64,000 nt of DNA, from the NCBI GenBank assembly GCA_024707305.1, contig JANPZZ010000014.1, positions 62,001 through 126,000 of the forward strand, in the 5' to 3' direction. This DNA comes from Chitinophagaceae bacterium (lineage in GTDB: Bacteria > Bacteroidota > Bacteroidia > Chitinophagales > Chitinophagaceae). How positions within the stretch are numbered: position 1 is the first letter of the stretch; each line of letters opens with the position of its first letter. This document shows, in pieces, positions 57,881-64,000 of the stretch. The notes under the pieces were generated by a model that worked only from the letters and a program-made list of their open reading frames with translations, searched no databases and was not told the origin of the DNA. A program made the position numbers and the translations under genes.

Positions 57881-60492
57881 TTACTTTTTCTTCTTTGGCG
57901 CTGCTTTTTTTGGGTGCTGCTTTTTTCGCTGCCTTTTTAGGCGCGGCTTTTTTAGTAGCAGCTTTTTTGGTACGGGCTTTTTCCTTCGAAAAAGCACCTG
58001 GTACTTCGATCTCTATCATCTTCTTCACATCTTCAAGACTAAAACTTGCAGCTTCTTCCGCAGTGTATTTGCTATCGTCGGCTTTGCGGGGAATCTTTAT
58101 CATCTTTTTTGCCAAAGCGGATAAAGGGACCCCAGCGGCCATTTTCCAATGCGATCTTGTCGTCAGCCCAACGCTGAATAAAACGGTTGGCTTCTTTATC
58201 AACTTTTGCTTCAATCAATTCATTGATGTCCGCTTTTGTCAGGTTATCGAAGTCATAACGTTTTGGAACATTAATAAACATGCCATCCCATTTGATAAAA
58301 GGACCGAAACGGCCTTTGCCTTTTGTTACTGGTTTATCTTCATAAGTTGCGATGGGCGCATCTGCTTTTTTCTTTTCCTCAATTAATTCAATAGCACGGT
58401 CAAGGTCTACTGAAGCCAATTCCGTACCGCGGGGAATGGAAATAAATTCGTCACCCCATTTTACATAAGGACCAAAACGACCCACACCGAGTGAGATATC
58501 TTTTCCTTCATGCTGGCCGAATGTATCCTGCAGTTTGAAGAGGTCCATTGCTTCTTCATAACTGATGGTTTCAATACTTTGCCCCGTTGGAATTTTTGCA
58601 AAACGAGGTTTTTTCTTCATCATCTGCACTGCCGATTTGAACCATCGGGCCATAACGTCCCCATACGCGCCACCACCGGTTTGCCTGATTCCGGATCTGT
58701 TCCCAGTTCGCGTTCACCTTTTATTCGTTCTGCAGTTTCAATGGTATTGTCAACATCTTTTTTAAATGGATTATAAAATGCATTGATCATTTTATTCCAT
58801 TTCATTTTCCCTTCAGCCACTTCGTCAAATTCTTCTTCAATACGGGCGGTGAAGCTGTAATCCATGATGTCGTCGAAATACTGCTTCAGGAAGTCGGTAA
58901 CAACAAGACCCAGATCAGAAGGAAAAAGTTTTGCTTTCTCCGCACCGGTTGTTTCTTGGTCTTTTACCATCGAAACTTTATCGTTTACCAGTTTATATAC
59001 GCTGAATTCGCGAATGGTTCCTTCTTTATCCCGCTTTTCTACGTATCCTCTTTTTCAGGATCGTTGAGATCGTTGGTGCGTAAGTGGAAGGACGGCCAAT
59101 GCCAAGCTCTTCCATTTTTTTCACCAGCGATGCTTCCGTGTAGCGTGGCAGCGGGCGAGTGAAACGTTGTGTCGCACGCATTTCGCGAAGCGGCAAAGAC
59201 TGACCTGTTGTCAGCGGCGGCAACATTCCCTCCTGTGTTTCCTCTTCATTGATTTCATCCTCATCTTTATCTTCTCTGTACACTTTCAGGAAGCCGTCAA
59301 ATTTTAATACTTCACCGGTTGCGGTCAGTTCCTGTTTATTCGTCGAAATTTCAATTTTTGCAGTCGTTTTTTCCAGTTCTGCATCTGCCATCTGGCTCGC
59401 CATGGTACGTTTCCAAATCAGTTCATACAGGCGTTTCCATTCCGGTTCTTCCACGGTAAGATTGCTCATATACGTGGGACGGATGGCTTCGTGCGCTTCC
59501 TGTGCACTTTCGTTTTTGTTCTTGTATTTCCGGAACTGGTGATATTTCTCACCATACATTCCTTTTACGGTTGCAGTGATGTCGCCAAGAGCAGTATTAC
59601 TCAGGTTAACGCTGTCGGTACGCATATAAGTGATATAACCATTCTCATACAATCGTTGTGCGATCTGCATGGTCCTGGCCACACCATATCCAAGTTTACG
59701 CGATGCTTCCTGTTGTAATGTGGATGTGGTAAACGGTGGAGCAGGGGAACGCTTACCAGGGCGCACCTGTATGTCGGTAACTTTATAATTAGCGCCAGCA
59801 CAGCTTTTCAAAAATGCTTCTGCTTCGGTTCCGGTGTTGAATTTGGAACCTTCCGCTTTAAACGCAATTTGTTTTTCGCTTAAATCTTTGGCTGTAAACC
59901 AGGCATCAACTTTAAAACTGCTTTGTGCATCGAAAGCATTGATCTCCCGTTCACGTTCCACAATTAATCTTACTGCTACACTTTGCACGCGACCGGCGCT
60001 CAGGTTGTTGCGCATGCTCATTTTTCGCCATAGAACCGGGCTCAACTCAAATCCCACGATCCGGTCGAGGATACGTCGCGCCTGTTGTGCCATCACCAGG
60101 TTCATGTCGAGGCGTCGTGGATTTTCAACAGCTTCCCTGATCGCAGGTTTGGTGATTTCATGGAAAACGATGCGCTTGGTCGTCTCCGGATCGAGACCCA
60201 AAACCTCACACAAATGCCAACTGATGGCTTCACCCTCACGGTCCTCATCCGTAGCCAGCCATACTTCATCAGATTTTTTAGCTAAATCCCGTAATTCTTT
60301 GACAACCCTTTCTTTATCGTCGGGAACTATATAGCGCGGCTCGAAGTTATTTTCCACGTCAATGCCCATTCCGGCTTTTTCCAAATCGCGGATATGACCA
60401 AAACAGCTCTTCACCTGGAATTCTTTTCCAAGGATTTTTTCTATGGTTTTTGCTTTCGCAGGGCTTTCTACTATCAAAAGGTTTTTCGCCAT
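57881..60492 (-). CDS. topA: DNA topoisomerase I (five frame breaks)
   Basis: Relaxes negatively supercoiled DNA. About 868 residues from ATG 60492 (AKNLLIVESPAKAKTIEKIL). The Toprim domain has VWLATDEDREGEAISWH, RVQSVAVRLIVERERE lies in the core, and the active Tyr is in GYITYMRTDSVNLS. The frame breaks at T5 59051-59055, CCCC 58659-58662, T6 58609-58614, T6 58105-58110 and T7 57905-57911, each cured by removing one base. C-terminal zinc-ribbon-like repeats (GRFGPYVKWGDEF, GRFGPFIKWDGMF, GRWGPFIRFGKK) lack the usual Cys, and the end is a Lys/Ala-rich tail (KKAATKKAAPKKAAKK). The last repair moves the stop to 57881. Confidence 0.93.
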
Positions 60493-60677
60493 GTTCACAC
60501 AAAATATTAATGTAATAACAGCCCTTTCGCCGGTCTGGTTGGGGCTGTCGAAAACCGCTTCCGGCGGGTGCAAGTTAGAACAAGAATAATAATTTTTTTC
60601 GGAAACTGATTATTTGCTGATCAGGATCGTTGAAAACACACCCTTCAAACACCCTGAAAACCAACTGAAAATTGGTG

Positions 60678-61290
60678 CTATTGTGGTCGTAATGCAATGG
60701 TTTGATCGAACCAGGTGGCGAGTTTTTCAGCCCAGCGTCGATATTCTTTTCCCGAAGGATGGAGCTCATCACCTGTGAGTAGACTGGAGTCATTGGCCGC
60801 TTCGCGTGTACCTTCGGTGATAGATATATAATGTATATCCAACTGCTTGCAGATTTCGGCCGCCGCGTTATTATAATTATCTATTTCCAGGGTTATCTTT
60901 TTCGCGGTCACGACCAGTTGCATAAGGCGTAACACCCCAATCGGGTATGGAAAGCACCGCCACCTGCTTCGGTTTATTTCCTGAGAAGCCAATTGCCCGT
61001 AGTAGTAAAGATTGAAACTGGATTTTATATTCTCTAAGCGAACGACCTCGATACTGGTTGTTGACTCCTATTAATAAGGTCACAATATTATAGGGCGGCG
61101 TTATGCTGGCTTTATCAATGCCTTCCTGTAATTCGTCGGTTGTCCATCCGGTTTTAGCAACAATCACCGGGTCGGCAATAGCAATTCCCTTTGCGCGTAA
61201 GAAAGCAGCAAACTGGTTGGGAAAATTCTCTTCTGCCGGAACCTGTTCCCCAATAGTATACGAATCACCAAGAGATAGAATTGTCAGCAT
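60678..61290 (-). CDS. SGNH/GDSL-family hydrolase (one frame break)
   Basis: About 203 residues, a serine esterase fold with no obvious signal peptide. Block I is LSLGDSYTIGEQVPA (catalytic Ser), block III IGVNNQYRGRS (Asn) and block V DELHPSGKEY (Asp, His). The frame breaks in the T5 run 60898-60902; removing one base joins ATGRDREKITLEIDNYNNA. Substrate may be an acyl or acetyl ester. It is upstream of topA in the same direction. Confidence 0.86.
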
Positions 61291-61314
61291 TTTATTTGTT
61301 TTAATTAAACCAGA

Positions 61315-62178
61315 TTACGAACCTGCATCCGTATTCGTCAAAAAATTTACAACCGTTTTTACAATCTCTTTATCACGATAAATTCTCCGATGACCCAAAC
61401 CGTGGGTACGAACAATTTCGATGTTGGGCAAAACCTTCCAGGCGTTTTCTGCATCGGCAATGGGCGTGATGTCATCATTTTCATCATGAATCCATAAAAC
61501 AGAAAAATCATTTGATTGCAACACCCGTCGGATAGAATACCATTCAGCAGGGCGACCACCTATATTTACAATGATGTTGTTAAAAGCATCATGTACTTTT
61601 TTGTCTTTTAAACGAATGGTTTGGAAAAACTGGTCAACAGCGGTCTGGGTTTCGGTAGCAGGTGCGATCAGTGCCAGGCTTGGAGCCTTATCTCCTGGCC
61701 ACTCTTCCATTGCCAGGCAAAGTGCCAGTCCCCCAAAGGAATGTGCCATTACAGCATCAAATGGCCCGAACTGTTGTTGAATAAAACGAATAAAATTACG
61801 GTAGATAATAACATTCACGCGCTTGCCGCTGCTACCGCCGTGTGCAGGCGCATCAAAAGCGGTAACTTCACAACCTGCATCAATGAGCGGCTGAATATAA
61901 ACTTCGAAATTGACTGCTGAGGACTGGAATCCGTGAACGATCAATACCTTTCGAATTGCTCCGCTGTTCCACTGGAAACCACGGATATTAAATTGTTCCC
62001 ATTGTAACGATATATTTTCCGCTGCCAGGAACGTTGCCGTGAGAGGTGCATTATACCGTGTAAGGGGCGTACAAAACAAGTCAAATGCAGCGCTGGCTGC
62101 TTTCGATTTGGAGAAGGCAGAAAGAATCTTGAATTTTGTCCGGATTACCAGCAAGGCCAGTTGGTATCGCCATTTCAT
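61315..62178 (-). CDS. alpha/beta hydrolase
   Basis: About 287 residues from ATG 62178 (MKWRYQLALLVIR). A hydrophobic N-terminus is followed by the hydrolase core VLIVHGFQSSAVNFEVYI, the nucleophile elbow AHSFGGLALCLAM, Asp in WIHDENDDITPI and His in GLGHRRIYRD. Substrate unknown. It starts 18 bases from a divergent gene and just after a -7 element. Frame intact. Confidence 0.9.
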   Translation of the reverse strand: MKWRYQLALLVIRTKFKILSAFSKSKAASAAFDLFCTPLTRYNAPLTATFLAAENISLQWEQFNIRGFQWNSGAIRKVLIVHGFQSSAVNFEVYIQPLIDAGCEVTAFDAPAHGGSSGKRVNVIIYRNFIRFIQQQFGPFDAVMAHSFGGLALCLAMEEWPGDKAPSLALIAPATETQTAVDQFFQTIRLKDKKVHDAFNNIIVNIGGRPAEWYSIRRVLQSNDFSVLWIHDENDDITPIADAENAWKVLPNIEIVRTHGLGHRRIYRDKEIVKTVVNFLTNTDAGS

Positions 62179-62184
62179 AGGCCG

Positions 62185-62192
62185 CAAAGATA
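62185..62192 (-). promoter_or_regulatory. -7 promoter element of the alpha/beta hydrolase
   Basis: TATCTTTG on the minus strand fits TAnnTTTG; six bases separate it from the ATG at 62178, leaving almost no leader. Confidence 0.6.
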
Positions 62193-62196
62193 ACGT

Positions 62197-62952
62197 ATGA
62201 ATATTGTCATTCTGGGATCGGGAAATGCTGCTGCCGTGTTAGGCAGGAAATTTAAAGCTGCCGGGCATCAAATAAAGCAGGTGTACAGCCGCCAGGCAGG
62301 TGCGGCCAGTGCCCTCGCATATGAATGGGATACAGAAAGCACCAACTACTTAAGCCTGATCACTCAGGAGGCGGATGTGTATATTATTGCTGTTTCCGAC
62401 AACGCCATTGCTGAACTTGCTACCCAGATCAATCTTCCCGGTAAAGTGGTGGCACATACAGCAGCCAGTGTGAGCGCTTCGGTTTTAAAACCGATTACTG
62501 AACACTATGGCGTTTTTTATCCGTTGCAAAGTCTGCGACGCGAGAATCCACAACTACCGGAGATACCCATTTATTTCGATGGGGCTACGGATCGTGCAAG
62601 GAACGCTTTGCAGGCACTCGCTTCGTCTATCGCTTCGGGTGTTCCCGCTATAGCTGGAGATGAAGCACGACAGAAGTTGCATGTGGCAGCTGTGTTTGTT
62701 AATAATTTTGTGAATCACCTCTATGTGCTGGCACAAACTTATTGTGAAAAAGAAGGAATCGATTTTCGTCAATTGCTTCCGCTGATTGATGAAACAGCAG
62801 AACGTATCCATAACATATCGCCGAAGTCGGCACAAACAGGTCCCGCACTTCGACATGATGAGGGTACGGTTCAATCGCACCTTCAGTTGCTGGAAAAACA
62901 TCCGGAGCTGAAGAAGGTTTATATAATGATGACGGAGAGTATTCAGGGGTAG
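62197..62952 (+). CDS. DUF2520 / Rossmann-fold protein (ProC-like)
   Basis: 251 residues. The nucleotide-binding start is NIVILGSGNAAAVLGRKFKAAGH, followed by ADVYIIAVSDNAIAELA and KVVAHTAASVSASVL. The C-terminal DUF2520 helical domain has AAVFVNNFVNHLYVLAQTYCEKEGIDF and ISPKSAQTGPALRHDEGTVQSHL. Related proteins bind NADP and resemble pyrroline-5-carboxylate reductase; the reaction is unknown. In Bacteroidota it commonly precedes kdsC and ubiA, as here. Frame intact. Confidence 0.9.
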   Translation: MNIVILGSGNAAAVLGRKFKAAGHQIKQVYSRQAGAASALAYEWDTESTNYLSLITQEADVYIIAVSDNAIAELATQINLPGKVVAHTAASVSASVLKPITEHYGVFYPLQSLRRENPQLPEIPIYFDGATDRARNALQALASSIASGVPAIAGDEARQKLHVAAVFVNNFVNHLYVLAQTYCEKEGIDFRQLLPLIDETAERIHNISPKSAQTGPALRHDEGTVQSHLQLLEKHPELKKVYIMMTESIQG

Positions 62953-63092
62953 AGATGATCGATGGGGGATGGGGGATGATCGATGGTGGATGGTGGATGG
63001 TCGATCATCGGTCATCGATCATCGGTCATCGGTCATCGGACATCGATCAACGGTCATCGGTCATAGGTCATCGGTCATCGATCAAAGTAAAA
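62953..63092. repeat. Heptamer repeat tract
   Basis: TGGGGGATG/GATCGATGG units change near 63000 into about eleven tandem ATCGGTC-type heptamers (ATCGGTC, ATCGATC, ATCGGAC, AACGGTC) and end just before kdsC. The two halves are roughly complementary (GATCGATGG against CATCGATC), so the tract can fold back. Confidence 0.8.
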
Positions 63093-63102
63093 CACAACTC
63101 GA

Positions 63103-63610
63103 ATGTTTAACAAAATTCGCTTGGTAGCACTGGATGTAGATGGAGTGCTTACAGATGGAACTGTATTGGTTTTGGAAAATGGATTGCAGGCGCGCAGGAT
63201 GAGCGTACGCGATGGGTATGCTTTGCAGCTAGCTGTGAAAAAAGGATTACAAATAATGGTGATTTCCGGCGCAGTGTCAGAGCCCGTGCGCGACCGTTTA
63301 AGTAAACTGGGCATTGCAGATGTGTTCATGGGCGTGAGGGACAAATGGACGTTGTTATCACAACAAATAAAAGAACGTGGTATGCAAGCCGACGAAGTTT
63401 TGTTTATGGGTGATGATATCCCTGATTTGGAGGTAATGAAAAAATGTGGGACTGGCTGTTTGTCCTGCAGATGCTGCGGAAGAAATAAAATCCATTTCTG
63501 CATTTATTTCAAATATAAAAGGCGGTGACGGCTGTGTACGCGAGATACTTGAAAAACTAATGAAAGCCCGTGGATTATGGGACGCAGATACGCATACGGC
63601 ATCGAAATAA
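63103..63610 (+). CDS. kdsC: 3-deoxy-D-manno-octulosonate 8-phosphate phosphatase (one frame break)
   Basis: Makes KDO for lipopolysaccharide. About 168 residues, HAD-superfamily C0-type. The motif LVALDVDGVLTDG holds the nucleophile Asp, ISGAVSEPVRDR is motif II, Lys is in RDKWTLLSQQ, and FMGDDIPDLEVM is motif III/IV. The frame breaks at GGG 63448-63450; removing one G joins MKKCGLAVCPADAAEEIKSI and extends to the stop at 63608-63610. It lies just after the heptamer tract and before ubiA. Confidence 0.93.
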
Positions 63611-63726
63611 TCTGCAATGATCCGGTGATAGCTACCTGTTCATCCAGATAATGCGGTATGTAAAGTTGTTAAATCCATCAACAGGGAAACAGCTTTCCTT
63701 CGTATCTTGGCCAAAAATTTTTGTTC

Positions 63727-64000
63727 ATGAGATTGATCGCAGCATTTTTACGGTTGATTCGCCTGCCCAATCTCATTTTTATTGCACTTACGCAAACGCT
63801 TTTTCAGTTTTGCATATTTCACCCCCTGTACGAAGGTGCAATTACTCCGGGAGATACAACCACTTTTATTCTCCTCGTTTTTGCTTCCCTGTTTATCGCA
63901 GCTGCGGGTTATATCATCAACGATTATTTTGATATCAATATTGATGAAGTAAACAAGCCCGGAAGAATGGTGGTAGACAAAGTGATTAGCCGCCGCTGGG
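63727..64000 (+). CDS. UbiA-family prenyltransferase, cut by window edge
   Basis: First 91 codons of a membrane prenyltransferase. The N-terminus RLIAAFLRLIRLPNLIFIALTQ is the first membrane helix, and GYIINDYFDINIDEVNKPG is the first Asp-rich metal-binding motif (NDxxDxxxD). In Bacteroidota the homolog after kdsC is usually annotated as a geranylgeranylglycerol-phosphate or 4-hydroxybenzoate type transferase. The substrate cannot be told from this fragment. No stop is in view. Confidence 0.9.
   Translation, partial: MRLIAAFLRLIRLPNLIFIALTQTLFQFCIFHPLYEGAITPGDTTTFILLVFASLFIAAAGYIINDYFDINIDEVNKPGRMVVDKVISRRW

Noticed and set aside
63651..63932. ORF of 93 residues at the right edge
   Set aside because: The UbiA gene starting at 63727 uses another frame and has the Asp-rich motif; the ORF is its shadow.

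Overview
The window is a 64 kb stretch of a Bacteroidota chromosome. The family Chitinophagaceae is my best guess, from gene content rather than any search. Evidence includes TonB-dependent outer-membrane proteins with carboxypeptidase-like N-terminal domains, a type IX secretion tail, Tat-signal Gfo/Idh/MocA oxidoreductases, and the kdsC-ubiA order. Several genes also carry the Bacteroidota -7 promoter element TAnnTTTG. I see one tRNA (His) and no rRNA, insertion sequence, prophage or CRISPR array.

Layout. 1-7 kb: a TonB receptor cut by the left edge, two paralogous anchored coiled-coil proteins, holA and a lipoprotein. 7-19 kb: ribF and purM (divergent), a blaI-M56 antirepressor operon with a clear operator, ftsE, two coupled glycosyltransferases, an outer-membrane beta-barrel protein and a DUF445 protein. 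19-27 kb: tRNA-His, a tail-specific protease, dnaG, a coiled-coil protein and a second-type EF-G. 27-36 kb: small secreted unknowns, a Tat-linked GMC oxidoreductase with its small subunit, a pullulanase, a DEAD-box helicase with a structured leader, a DHFR-family protein and a lipoprotein. 36-50 kb: a GH20-like hydrolase, a sigma-70 factor, a rhodanese, an M28 peptidase, a methyltransferase, thiolase, ypdA, a duplicated Cys-rich lipoprotein, pdhB, an NtrC-like regulator and lepB. 50-64 kb: a repeat array, cdd, csaA-ogt, two tandem Gfo/Idh/MocA proteins, a SirB1-like protein, a methyltransferase, topA, an SGNH hydrolase, an alpha/beta hydrolase, a DUF2520 protein, kdsC and the start of a UbiA prenyltransferase.

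Sequence quality dominates interpretation. I count about 38 single-base reading-frame breaks in 25 genes, several of them essential (topA, pdhB, lepB, kdsC). Almost every one lies in a short homopolymer and is cured by adding or removing one base there. I therefore treat the broken genes as intact genes with sequencing or assembly indels and give merged coordinates; true pseudogenes would not show this pattern.

The most unusual structure is intergenic. There is a dispersed family of octamer arrays (variants of GTGGAAAT), often facing as inverted pairs and edged by CGGCAAA heptamers. A second family has heptamer arrays plus a REP-like element built on the CGTCCCGGAGGGACG palindrome. Other points to pursue are an M56 antirepressor carrying a TonB domain and a type IX sorting tail, a structured RNA leader before the DEAD-box helicase, and several probably leaderless genes.
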